From Maricaulis sp947259345 (GTDB lineage Bacteria > Pseudomonadota > Alphaproteobacteria > Caulobacterales > Maricaulaceae), in the NCBI GenBank assembly GCA_965217205.1, contig OZ244254.1, positions 2,604,001 through 2,668,000 on the forward strand: a stretch of DNA of 64,000 bases. Reading direction: 5' to 3'. The notes under the pieces are model-generated. The model was not told the origin of the DNA, made no database searches, and saw only the letters and a list, made by a program, of their open reading frames with translations. Made by a program: the position numbers and the translations under genes. Positions 1-8,090 of the stretch are shown here, piece by piece. Each line of letters starts with the position of its first letter. The first letter of the stretch is position 1.

Positions 1-758
1 CCGTGAATCCCGATTGGATCGACCTGGTTGATAACCAAGCCATGTCTTAGAAATAGGCGTTCAAGCGCGGTCACTGAATAATAGAACACATGCTGATGGT
101 AGATGGTGTCGAACTCGGCATTGTCGATCAGGTCCAAGAGGTAAGGCGTTTCAATAACGGCCACGCCATCCTCTTTCAGCAGGATAGCGATACCCGCAAC
201 GAAATCGTTGATGTCCGGCACATGAGCGAGAACATTATTCGCCAGAAACAGGTCAGCTGCGACGCCATCCTTGTGGCGGAGCGTCGCCGCGAGGCTCGCA
301 TTGAAGAACGATGCAAGGGTCGGAATACCGAGGGCACGCGCTTGTTCGGCCTGGCCGCGCGCAGGATCAATGCCAAGCACTGGGATGCCGGAAGCCTGAA
401 AATGCTTCAGGAAGTATCCATCATTGCTCGCCGCCTCGACCACCATCGAGTTCACGCCCAGCTGACGAGATTGGATTAGAGATTGCGCACTTTCGGCGAA
501 GTGCGCCATCAGGCGTGGCGAAACTGAAGAATAATAGGGATAGTCGGCAGGGAAGAGTATGTCCGGCGCGATCGTTCCGGACAGTTGAACCAAGCTGCAG
601 TCTGCACACGTGACCAAGGCAAGTGGCGCCGTTGGATCCGCCGCATCAACGTGTTCACTGCTGACGAGCCCGTCCGCCAGAGGCGTCGTACCGAGGGTGA
701 GGGCCGAGAACAGCGTGTCGCTGCCGCAAGAGCGGCAACGTGAAACGGGCACAAACAT
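1..758 (-). CDS. Zinc-finger class I SAM-dependent C-methyltransferase (3' end outside window)
   Basis: Read directly on the minus strand from ATG at 758; about 252 codons are present and the gene runs off the left edge. The N-terminus has two Cys pairs (CRSC near residue 8 and CADC near residue 51), as in the putative zinc-binding domain of NovU/TylCIII-type sugar C-methyltransferases. Then comes the SAM motif I variant EAASNDGYFLKHF and a block ending in YHQHVFYYS, which is typical of this family. The start lies 9 bases after the stop of the epimerase gene, so it is the last visible gene of the glycan operon. These enzymes add a branch methyl to a nucleotide-linked keto-deoxysugar. The fold is clear; the sugar substrate is unknown. 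Confidence 0.8.
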   Translation of the reverse strand, partial: MFVPVSRCRSCGSDTLFSALTLGTTPLADGLVSSEHVDAADPTAPLALVTCADCSLVQLSGTIAPDILFPADYPYYSSVSPRLMAHFAESAQSLIQSRQLGVNSMVVEAASNDGYFLKHFQASGIPVLGIDPARGQAEQARALGIPTLASFFNASLAATLRHKDGVAADLFLANNVLAHVPDINDFVAGIAILLKEDGVAVIETPYLLDLIDNAEFDTIYHQHVFYYSVTALERLFLRHGLVINQVDPIGIH

Positions 759-767
759 CGATCAACC

Positions 768-1823
768 TTAGCCGGTAGCGAGCGTGGAGGGTTCCTGCCA
801 ATACAATTTTTCATCAAGGGTGCCAGTGCGCATCAGATCGGTGATCCGAGCGACACGGCTATAGCGCCGGCCTTCGAAGTCTTCTTTACGCAAGCCCGCC
901 CCGATAAACGCATCAGCCAACTGGTCGATACCCCGCCGAACAGTCCATCTCGGCTCGAAGCCGGGCAATTCCGTTGTCGCCTTGGTAAAATCGACATTGT
1001 ATGAACGTTCATCGTGGCTGGCGCCGTCGGCATATTCAATTCGCGCCCCTGGAACCGCCGCGGCAATCATCTCGGCGACTTCGAATATCTGATAATTATC
1101 TTCCGTTCGCCCAATATTATAGACCTCGTTGCGTACGAGTTTCGCATCGGCCGACGCGGCCGCGATACAGGCGGCGCAGACATCTTCGATATGCACGAGT
1201 GGACGCCAGGCTTTGCCGTCGCTCTTCATAAACACTTGCCCGGTGGCAACCGCATAGGCCACCAGATTGTTGATCACGAGATCGAACCTTAACATGGGCG
1301 CTAAGCCGTATACCGTGGCGTGGCGCAGGAAGACGGGGCAGAAGAAATCGTCAGCCAGGTCGGCAATGCCGACCTCCGCCAGTGTCTTGGACAACCCGTA
1401 AGGTGTGACCGGATTCAGTGGCGACGTTTCCGAGATCACCTGATCGCCAGCCTTGCCATAAGTGCTGCAGCTCGACGACATCACAAACCGCCGAACGCCC
1501 GCCGCTTTCGCAAGCCGGGCCAGTCGGACGGACGCTTCGTGATTGATCGCAAGCGTCAACTGGGGATTGATGTCGCCGAGCGGGTCATTGGAAAGCGCAG
1601 CGAGATGAATAACCGTGTCGACGCCGCACAAATCGTCTTCGGTGATGTCGCGGATGTCTTTTCGCTGCGAGTCCACGACAGGCTGAAATTCACCAAACGC
1701 ACAACCATCATAGTATCGCTGGTCGATTCCGCTGACCCGATACCCATGTTCGACAAGCATGGGGACCAGAATGCTTCCGAAATACCCACGGTCACCTGTT
1801 ACCAGTATTCGAGCCCCGTTCAT
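768..1823 (-). CDS. NAD-dependent epimerase/dehydratase (extended SDR family)
   Basis: 351 residues, full length for an extended short-chain dehydrogenase acting on nucleotide sugars. The N-terminus has the Rossmann motif TGDRGYFG (GxxGxxG) at about residues 9-16. The catalytic triad region is visible as SSSCSTYG followed by the YGLSK (YxxxK) motif near residue 142. The ATG overlaps the stop of the upstream nucleotidyltransferase by four bases (ATGA), which points to translational coupling. In the cytoplasm it would epimerise, reduce or dehydrate the sugar activated by that neighbour. Epimerase, reductase or dehydratase activity cannot be told apart from sequence alone. Confidence 0.87.
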   Translation of the reverse strand: MNGARILVTGDRGYFGSILVPMLVEHGYRVSGIDQRYYDGCAFGEFQPVVDSQRKDIRDITEDDLCGVDTVIHLAALSNDPLGDINPQLTLAINHEASVRLARLAKAAGVRRFVMSSSCSTYGKAGDQVISETSPLNPVTPYGLSKTLAEVGIADLADDFFCPVFLRHATVYGLAPMLRFDLVINNLVAYAVATGQVFMKSDGKAWRPLVHIEDVCAACIAAASADAKLVRNEVYNIGRTEDNYQIFEVAEMIAAAVPGARIEYADGASHDERSYNVDFTKATTELPGFEPRWTVRRGIDQLADAFIGAGLRKEDFEGRRYSRVARITDLMRTGTLDEKLYWQEPSTLATG

Positions 1824-2554
1824 TGTCTTGCGGGGCCTGGCAGAATGCCGTCATGAGCGAGCGTTTCCATCGCTTCGACATCAGCGGGTGTATCCAGGCA
1901 ATTCCAGCGCCCTTCGTGCCGATAGGCCATCAATTGACCGTCGCGTGCGAGCGCCGGGAGGGGCCCGCGTTCGAACGCGGTATCATCACCGTCGATGTAG
2001 TCGAGCACGCCAGGTTCGAGCACAAAGAATGCTCCATTGATCCACCCTTCCCTCGCTTCGGGTTTTTCTTCAAACGCCGAAACCCGGCTTCCTTCAATCA
2101 ATAGATGGCCAAAACGCGGCGGTGGACGGACGGCGGTCACGGTTGCCAGCTTGCCATGGCTGCGATGAAAGCTCAGAAGGCGGTCCACCTCCAGATCCGC
2201 CAACCCGTCGGTCCACGTCAACATGAAAGGCTCGCCCCCGATTTGGGATGCTAGTCGCTTGATCCGACCGCCCGTTGCAGTCAGTGCGCCCGTATCGACG
2301 CAGTCGACAGACCAGTTCGCCCGCGACCCTACGCATCGGGCATCGATGGACGGGCTTTCCTCGAAATGATTAGATATCTGATCGGCCCTGAAGCCGGTGG
2401 CGACAATAAAGTCGGTATGCCCATACGCAGCATAGATCGCCATGACGCGCTCGATCACCGGTACGCCAGCAATTTCAACAAGCGCTTTAGGCCTGCCAGA
2501 TGCTGCCTCACCCAAGCGTGAGCCCCGCCCCCCTGCCAAAATAACTACTTTCAC
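1820..2554 (-). CDS. Sugar-phosphate nucleotidyltransferase (NTP_transferase family)
   Basis: I chose the GTG at 2554 because the family signature VKVVILAGGRGSRLGE begins right there; an ATG at 2596 would add 14 residues unlike the family. The product is 244 residues. The glycine-rich GGRGSRLG loop and the PKALVEIAG segment bind the nucleotide and sugar phosphate, as in glucose-1-phosphate cytidylyl- or uridylyltransferases. The gene overlaps the epimerase by four bases and follows the glycosyltransferase by 63 bases. It probably makes the NDP-sugar that the epimerase and C-methyltransferases modify. The nucleotide (CTP, UTP or dTTP) and the sugar are not determined. Confidence 0.83.
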   Translation of the reverse strand: MKVVILAGGRGSRLGEAASGRPKALVEIAGVPVIERVMAIYAAYGHTDFIVATGFRADQISNHFEESPSIDARCVGSRANWSVDCVDTGALTATGGRIKRLASQIGGEPFMLTWTDGLADLEVDRLLSFHRSHGKLATVTAVRPPPRFGHLLIEGSRVSAFEEKPEAREGWINGAFFVLEPGVLDYIDGDDTAFERGPLPALARDGQLMAYRHEGRWNCLDTPADVEAMETLAHDGILPGPARQ

Positions 2555-2617
2555 AAATTCACTCGCTGACTGCGTGGCACCGTTGAATGGCGCCAATCCT
2601 GAGCGAAATCAAGCAAC

Positions 2618-3679
2618 TTAAACGCAGTAAACGTTTGAAAGGCGGGTTCGAATCTCGACGAGTTCGGCATCGTGTTTGATGAACAGGCACTCATCTATCT
2701 TACGTAATGCATGGCGTGCCATCATCCGCGTAAGGATATCATTCGATTGCACCGCCTCTGCAATCTGTTTCGCGATTGGCTTGAAACGTTTCAAGTCGCT
2801 ATCCAGCCCGCCGCCATATCGCCGCAAAAAGGCCTCGCCGCCAGCGTTCACCAACCGTGCTCGGTCATCATGCGGCAGATCGGATAACCTGAGCATCTCC
2901 AGATAGCCATGGAACATATCGAACAGCGGGGTGATGCGGTCAAACGCACCCATTTTCGAATTGCCTTGCAGGCCACGCTGCTGATCCATTGAAAACAGCC
3001 TGATCAAGTGATCGATGCGTTTACCGGCAGACTCGGCCCCTGGCGGGACACTGCGGCGCACGCTGGCGGTCGTGTTGCACACCACTTTCCCGTACAGCGC
3101 AGCCTCGCAGGCAAATATGTGGTCACCGCCATAGCAAAAGGGCTGCGGCTGCATCCGGTCGAGAATGCTTTTGCGGTAGAGGGCAAAGAAATTCGTCGCC
3201 TGACAGTACTTTTCAATCGAGCCGCGTGCCCGCACGACAGGATCGTCGTGGAGCAGCGAGAAGAATTCCCAGTTGGTCGGCTGGCTCGGGAAAGGCGCTC
3301 CATTGTCGTCGACATAGATTGCATGACTGTAGGCGCTGCCCACACCCGGATCGCGATCCAGCTCACCGTGCAACTCTTCCAGATAGTTCTCAGAAACCAG
3401 GTCATTGGCGCTCACAAGCGCGACGAATTCGCACTCCGTATTGAGCACCATCCGGTTGATATTGGCGTTCTGCCCAATGTTGTGGGTACGCCCATACACA
3501 CGCAAATCGATGTCGCGCACGGTCTCGCGAGCGATGTCGATAGTGGCATCATCGGAATTATTGTCGAACAGGCTGATGCGGAAATCCCTGAAAGTCTGCT
3601 TGTTCAGGGCGTCGATCGTCGCGGCAATGTTTTCGGCCTCATTCCAAGCCGGTATGCAGACTTCAATTTTCGTAGTCAT
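2618..3679 (-). CDS. Family 2 glycosyltransferase
   Basis: 353 residues with a GT-A fold N-terminus: EVCIPAWNEAENI, the NNSDD nucleotide-binding segment near residue 40, and SANDLV in place of a classical DxD near residue 90. A QATNFFALYRKS segment and GGDHIFACEAAL follow, consistent with the acceptor-side ED/GGD region. The C-terminal third is helical and unlike a membrane anchor, so the protein is probably cytoplasmic or peripheral. It sits between the methyltransferase and nucleotidyltransferase genes on the same strand with short gaps, so co-transcription is likely. It would transfer a sugar to a glycan or lipid-linked acceptor. Donor and acceptor are unknown. Confidence 0.83.
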   Translation of the reverse strand: MTTKIEVCIPAWNEAENIAATIDALNKQTFRDFRISLFDNNSDDATIDIARETVRDIDLRVYGRTHNIGQNANINRMVLNTECEFVALVSANDLVSENYLEELHGELDRDPGVGSAYSHAIYVDDNGAPFPSQPTNWEFFSLLHDDPVVRARGSIEKYCQATNFFALYRKSILDRMQPQPFCYGGDHIFACEAALYGKVVCNTTASVRRSVPPGAESAGKRIDHLIRLFSMDQQRGLQGNSKMGAFDRITPLFDMFHGYLEMLRLSDLPHDDRARLVNAGGEAFLRRYGGGLDSDLKRFKPIAKQIAEAVQSNDILTRMMARHALRKIDECLFIKHDAELVEIRTRLSNVYCV

Positions 3680-3715
3680 GTTCCTAAACGATCCAATTCG
3701 TCGCGTTGCCGCAGT

Positions 3716-4912
3716 TTATTCAACGCCTAATCCGATGACCTGAGTCGTCACATCCAGCTGGGCAAGACGGGCGCGGATCTCCTTCACATAAATCGGGTTC
3801 ATGACGACAACCCGCTCGGGCTTCACCGATTTGAGCGCCTCGGGAGCCATGACCCGGACGCCGGAACCCGGAAGGTAGGCGTCTTGCTTGTATGGATTGA
3901 TGTCAACGACGCCGTGAACACCGTCAGCGATGTCGCAAGTCGTCAACAACGCGACCGCCTTTGAGCCGCCACCCCAAAGAATGGTCGGCCCGCTGCCGGT
4001 TGAGTGGTCGCAGAGGAGCGTCGTCCACTCTTTGACTTCTTGCTGCAGACGATGGCCGGCTTCGATCAGGTCTCCGAAACCGCTCCCGCAGGCGAGCGGG
4101 GGGCGTCCCGAATCCCGGGCCGGGCGTGCGAGCAAGGAGAGATACTGTTCGCCATAACTGCGTTCGCAGGACAGAACGTCGAATCCATTGCGCTCGAAGA
4201 GGGCGGTCAATGAAGCCGCCGTGAAATAGGAACAATGCTCGTAATAAATGTCCCAGAACGCACCCTCTGCCGCAATGCGTTCCCATGCAGGCACCTGGAA
4301 GAAAACGAGCGGCTCACCGCTTTCACCGATCACCGCACGCAGGCCCGAGACGAATTCACCAACGTCTGCCAAGTGCTCCAGAGTGTTCCGGCAACAGATG
4401 AAATCAGCTTCGGGAAGCTTCGTATTTGCGTCGAAGGGCTCGGCCCTGACTTCGAAGCTGCCGCGTTTTATGGACGGCGCCCGATCTGCAGAGAACGCCG
4501 GATCAAACCCGATCCCGAAGTTCTCGCCGGCTTCGCAAATCTCGGCCAGAAATTCTCCATGGCCACACCCGATTTCGACAATCCGCTTATTGCGAAGTCC
4601 ATAGGCTTCAACGAGTTCATCAGCTTGCGCGCGCAAAAACCGCCTGTAAGTCTCGGAGTACGCCTGCGTCGCCTCATAATCTGACGAGTATTCGACCAGG
4701 TCCGGATCGAATGCAGTGTTCCAGATAAAGCCGCAGGACAGACATCCGGCGAGGTCAATATCGCCGGTTGGAATACTGGACGCTGCAGATTCAGAGCGGT
4801 GAATGCGCACGCTATTGGCAGGTACATTGCTGATAGCGTATCCCAAGGAACCCGCTTCACCCGAACAGGCGGGACACCCGGTCCGGGCTTGAAAAGGCAG
4901 CGGCTGGTTCAT
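3716..4912 (-). CDS. Zinc-finger class I SAM-dependent methyltransferase, first gene of the glycan operon
   Basis: 398 residues from ATG 4912; an in-frame TTG at 4921 would add three residues and neither start has a clear ribosome site. Two Cys pairs (CPAC near residue 13 and CLSC near residue 57) form the zinc-binding domain. SAM motif I is VEIGCGHGEFLAEI, and CCRNTLEHLADV and VFFQVPAWERI follow in the expected order. The C-terminal domain carries a second nucleotide-like fold (ILWGGGSKAVALL) typical of the C-methyltransferase C-terminal domain. Architecture matches the partial gene at 1-758 but the sequences are clearly different, so this is a second, non-redundant methyltransferase. Confidence 0.82.
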   Translation of the reverse strand: MNQPLPFQARTGCPACSGEAGSLGYAISNVPANSVRIHRSESAASSIPTGDIDLAGCLSCGFIWNTAFDPDLVEYSSDYEATQAYSETYRRFLRAQADELVEAYGLRNKRIVEIGCGHGEFLAEICEAGENFGIGFDPAFSADRAPSIKRGSFEVRAEPFDANTKLPEADFICCRNTLEHLADVGEFVSGLRAVIGESGEPLVFFQVPAWERIAAEGAFWDIYYEHCSYFTAASLTALFERNGFDVLSCERSYGEQYLSLLARPARDSGRPPLACGSGFGDLIEAGHRLQQEVKEWTTLLCDHSTGSGPTILWGGGSKAVALLTTCDIADGVHGVVDINPYKQDAYLPGSGVRVMAPEALKSVKPERVVVMNPIYVKEIRARLAQLDVTTQVIGLGVE

Positions 4913-5080
4913 GTTAAACAAATTCTATCGATTGATCAGGGCGTTGGATTGATTGGGAAGCTAGGCATGGTTTTAGGTGACAACCCAAATGGTTTTCGCA
5001 TCCGGCCAGCGCATCACGTCCGTGCGGGCAGCACAAGCTGATCACCATTAACCGTCAGATATAAAACGATAATTATAGCC
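4913..5080. promoter_or_regulatory. Divergent intergenic region between the glycan operon and the TPR/OGT gene
   Basis: 168 bases of distinctly lower GC separate the two divergent units. An AT-rich stretch around 5050-5077, just ahead of the plus-strand ATG, contains TATAAA and GATAAT and could hold a -10 element. I cannot assign a matching -35 or a regulator site with confidence. It must supply promoters in both directions because no gene lies closer upstream of either unit. Confidence 0.4.
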
Positions 5081-6016
5081 ATGAAAAAGCGTAGTAGCTT
5101 GAATTTCAAATTCACTCTGAACAATGACAATCCCGACGTCACGGCAATTTTGGACTGCGGCCGCAACAGGGAGTTGCAGCGTGCAGAAGCAATTGCAAAT
5201 CGAGGCTCGCCAAAAGCTGGCGCTTTGGCTGAATCCTTGACCGCCCTGGCTGCCGCCCAGGCAATGGCCGGCGACCTCAGATCGGCCTGCACAAGCTGCA
5301 AACGCGCCCTCCAGGTCAATTCACGAAATCCGGATTACCATGCACATTTGGGGTCGGTTCAGTTTGCGTTGGGCAACCTTGTTGATGCGAAGCGATCACT
5401 GAGGATGGCGCGTCGATTGGGGCGCCACAATGAAACAGATTACTATATGCTCTGCGTGTGCTTGATGCGGTTGGGCGAACATAAAGCCGCAATCGAGGCC
5501 GCCGGGAGTTTGGTGTCGGCCTGGCCCACGAGCGCTCAGAATGTGGGACTGTATGCAGAAGCGCTTAAGCGGCTCGACACGCCAGATGCCGAAGCCACGG
5601 CGCTCAAGGCAGCCGCCACATCATGCATCTCAGCAGAGCGAATTGAGCGCGCATTGGAATGGCTACGACGCGCACAAGCGCTGGCTCCGCATGACGGCAC
5701 CCTATGGTCGCTCGCTTCGGCAGCACACCGCACAGCCGGCTCCTATGACAAAGCCGAACAATGCGTTCAAAAAGCCATCGGGTTGGGTGAAACGAGCTGG
5801 CGGACCAGGAATATACTCGGCCTGATAATGCAGGAAACCTGTCGGCCTGCGGAGGCCTATCAGGAGTTCAGAAAGGCAACGGAACTGGAGTCCTCTGATC
5901 CGATGCTTATCGGCAATGCTGTTATGGCAATGCACTACGCACCGGACGCAACTGCAGAGGATATCCGCGCGGAAATCGATTCACACGCCAAATCCATCTC
6001 GCGCGATATCACGTAG
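5081..6016 (+). CDS. TPR-repeat half of an interrupted SPINDLY/OGT-type glycosyltransferase
   Basis: 311 residues before an in-frame TAG at 6014-6016. The protein is made of degenerate 34-residue helical repeats, for example around HLGSVQFALGNLVDAKRSL and LASAAHRTAGSYDKAEQCV, as in the N-terminal acceptor-binding part of O-GlcNAc transferases. It ends in AEIDSHAKSISRDIT, which in intact homologues leads directly into the catalytic domain. That domain follows here in the same reading frame after the stop. Whether the TPR half alone is stable or useful is unknown. The gene starts divergently from the glycan operon, which suggests protein or flagellin glycosylation as a shared theme. Confidence 0.7.
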   Translation: MKKRSSLNFKFTLNNDNPDVTAILDCGRNRELQRAEAIANRGSPKAGALAESLTALAAAQAMAGDLRSACTSCKRALQVNSRNPDYHAHLGSVQFALGNLVDAKRSLRMARRLGRHNETDYYMLCVCLMRLGEHKAAIEAAGSLVSAWPTSAQNVGLYAEALKRLDTPDAEATALKAAATSCISAERIERALEWLRRAQALAPHDGTLWSLASAAHRTAGSYDKAEQCVQKAIGLGETSWRTRNILGLIMQETCRPAEAYQEFRKATELESSDPMLIGNAVMAMHYAPDATAEDIRAEIDSHAKSISRDIT

Positions 6017-7177
6017 TCAAGACGCCGCCATCGCCCAAATGTCAGCAAACCTTTGCGAGTCGGACTTCTATCCGGGACATTTCATCGTCATCCGACCCTG
6101 TATCTATCGCTCGCTGGCCTTGAAAAGGTAGACAGGCTCAACGTTCAGTTCTTCGTGTACAGCAATGGGGGCCGCCGAGACGATTTCACAAATCGCCTCA
6201 AAGAGATCAGCAGTGTCTGGCGTGACATCAGCGGCGCTTCCGATGATAACGTCGCCAAAGTCATTCGGGCAGATGACCTTGATATTCTTATCGATATGGC
6301 AGGTACAAACCAAGGTCGGCCGGCCGTTGTCGCAAGAACGCCGGCGCCGGTTCAAGCCAAGTGGGTCGGGGGCCTGTACAACACGACCGGGATGGAGGCC
6401 ATTGACTGGCTATTGGCTGACACCGTTGAAGTGCCCGCGGCGGAGGAGTTTCGCTTTTCGGAAAATATATACCGCTTGCCGGACGGCTATGTGGTCTATG
6501 AGCCGCCCGAATATGCAGCGCCCGTGGCGTCATCGCCCTTCATCGCTAATCAGCACATCACCTTTTGTAGCTTCAATAATCCAGCGAAGGTCAACGAGGT
6601 GGTCGTCGGTCTTTGGTCGGAGATTCTCCGGAAGCTTCCGGATAGCAGACTTCGCTTGAAGGGCCGCGGTTTTACCTCATCAAACGCCCGTGAACGGGTG
6701 CGCGGCTGGTTTGAATCTCATGGAATCCGGGCCGATCGGATCTCGATGGAGCCGGCGTCGCCGCACGCCGACCTGATGGAAAGCTATAATCACTGTGACA
6801 TTGCGTTGGATACATGGCCGTACTCGGGCGGTCTCACCACTTGCGAAGCGCTCTGGATGGGGAATCCCGTGGTCACACTTCCTGGCCCGACCTTCGCCGG
6901 GCGACACTCGGCAAGCCACCTGACCAATATCGGTCGCACCGAGTGGATCGCCTGCAGCGACGCGGAATACATTGAGAAAACAGTTACTCTGGCCAGCGAT
7001 CACGATGCACTGCGCGCAATACGCCAATCGCTGCGCCAGGAAGTGGCTGCTTCACCCTTGTGCAATGCCGAGCGGTTCGCTCGTAATCTCGAGACGGCAC
7101 TTCTGGACATGAGCCGTTCGGCGGAAGCTGCTGGACGAAGGCCTCGCGGCCCAAGAATCCCCGTCAACCTGACTTAG
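6017..7177 (+). pseudogene. Catalytic half (GT41/O-GlcNAc transferase-like) downstream of an in-frame amber codon
   Basis: The frame stays open from the codon after TAG 6014-6016 to the stop at 7177. The first possible initiator is a TTG at 6053 without a ribosome site. The product carries hallmark GT41 segments: RVGLLSGTFHRHP at its start, DILIDMAGTNQG, VQAKWVGGLYNTTG, FCSFNNPAKVNE, and the UDP-binding region ALDTWPYSGGLTTCEALWMG followed by PVVTLPG and HSASHL. Joined to 5081-6016 it gives a normal TPR-GT41 protein of about 698 codons. I call it a pseudogene half because there is no good independent start, but readthrough or a sequencing error could restore a single gene. Confidence 0.7.
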
Positions 7178-7246
7178 ATCGCCAGCCGATGCCACAATTC
7201 GCCAAGTCGGCGGTGGCAGGTAAAGGCGAACGGATATCGAAGCACG

Positions 7247-7264
7247 GGGTGCTGTCAGACTAAA
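7247..7264 (+). repeat. Possible IS6-type element end (left)
   Basis: The segment GGGTGCTGTCAGACTAAA lies 37 bases beyond the transposase stop, where an IS6-family terminal repeat is expected. A near copy (GGTGGTGTCAGACAAAA) occurs at 7801-7817 in the same orientation rather than inverted. The second copy therefore cannot be the partner end of the same intact element. Confidence 0.35.
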
Positions 7265-7300
7265 GCGAAGGTGTCTCGAACGTAGCGCCTTCTCCGACGA

Positions 7301-7731
7301 TCAGGCGGCGAGTTGGCGCCATTCGGCTAGGGCGGCGGATCGGTTTTGCTTGAATGTTCCTCTGCGGTTTAGGTGGCGTTCGTGGCTGAAATGGTTGTGG
7401 ACGGATGAGTGAGTGGAAACGAATTTCTGGAGCGTTTCGAAGCTGCGAAATTTGCTCATCGCTCGTTCTTTTCGCCTGAACGGCAGGTGCGAGTTTTCCG
7501 CCCGGTTGTTGAGCCAGCGGCCAGTCTCCTGGCGGCCAGGATTACCGATGACGTTCATCGCTGCCCGATAGGAGCGCAACCGGTCGGTCACGACGACATC
7601 GGGATTGCCATACCGCTTCATCGTTTTGCGCAAAAATCTCAATGCTGCCTTGCGATCCCGGCGCTTGGTGACATAGGCTTCCAGCACTTCACCTTCGTGA
7701 TCAACCGCGCGCCAGAGGGTGGTCGGAGTTT
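7301..7731 (-). pseudogene. 5'-truncated IS6-family transposase remnant
   Basis: Reading from about 7731, the frame gives TLWRAVDHEGEVLEAYVTKR followed by FLRKTMKRYGNPDVVVTDRLRSY, NRAENSHLPFRRKERAM and a normal C-terminus ending at 7301. This is the C-terminal part of an IS6/IS26-family DDE transposase. The second catalytic Asp (VVTD) and the Glu (NRAEN) are present. The helix-turn-helix and the first catalytic Asp are missing, and there is no initiator codon. The remnant sits exactly between the glycan locus and the scavenging locus, so it marks an old rearrangement point. Confidence 0.8.
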
Positions 7732-8025
7732 GGCGCGAGGTGGTCTCTGGAAGGCAAGGATCGGGCTACCCGTCTTGAAGGTTCGCTCCAGTCTCCAAGA
7801 GGTGGTGTCAGACAAAACCTGACTGGTCTCGAAGGGGGTGGGGTGGAGGTTGCGGGACGCTAGTCTCGGGGCGTCCGGATTCGCACCACCCGTTTTGAGG
7901 GTTCGCGGCAAGCCCTCGCAGGAACTTCGTCGAGACGGCACCTGTCGAAATAGCACGGCGCGACCGCTGCGGGCTGCGTCCACCCGTTCGACCATAAAAG
8001 CCAGATCTCGGCGTCGACACACGAA
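7732..8025. repeat. Non-coding debris with degenerate repeats 120 bases apart
   Basis: No convincing gene. The segments 7768-7786 (ACCCGTCTTGAAGGTTCGC) and 7888-7906 (ACCCGTTTTGAGGGTTCGC) match at 17 of 19 positions and start exactly 120 bases apart, with weaker similarity extending about 25 bases to the left. The IS-end-like copy at 7801-7817 lies between them. It looks like partial duplication or stacked remnants of mobile sequence. Confidence 0.45.
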
Positions 8026-8064
8026 CGGCGGGGAAGCTGGGCACGCATGCCAGCTTCCCCGCCG
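8026..8064 (-). terminator. Strong stem-loop downstream of the minus-strand serine hydrolase operon
   Basis: A perfect 15-base inverted repeat, CGGCGGGGAAGCTGG at 8026-8040 and CCAGCTTCCCCGCCG at 8050-8064, has a nine-base loop. It lies 27 bases past the stop of the gene ending at 8091. The U-tract on the minus strand is weak (TTCG), so it may act as a terminator or as an RNA 3' end stabiliser. Confidence 0.6.
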
Positions 8065-8090
8065 CCTTTCAGATCCAGATTTGCGTGGTG

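Noticed and set aside
6014..6016. TAG as pyrrolysine or programmed recoding
   Set aside because: No pyrrolysine genes or stimulatory structure are seen; a nonsense mutation is simpler, although readthrough is not excluded.
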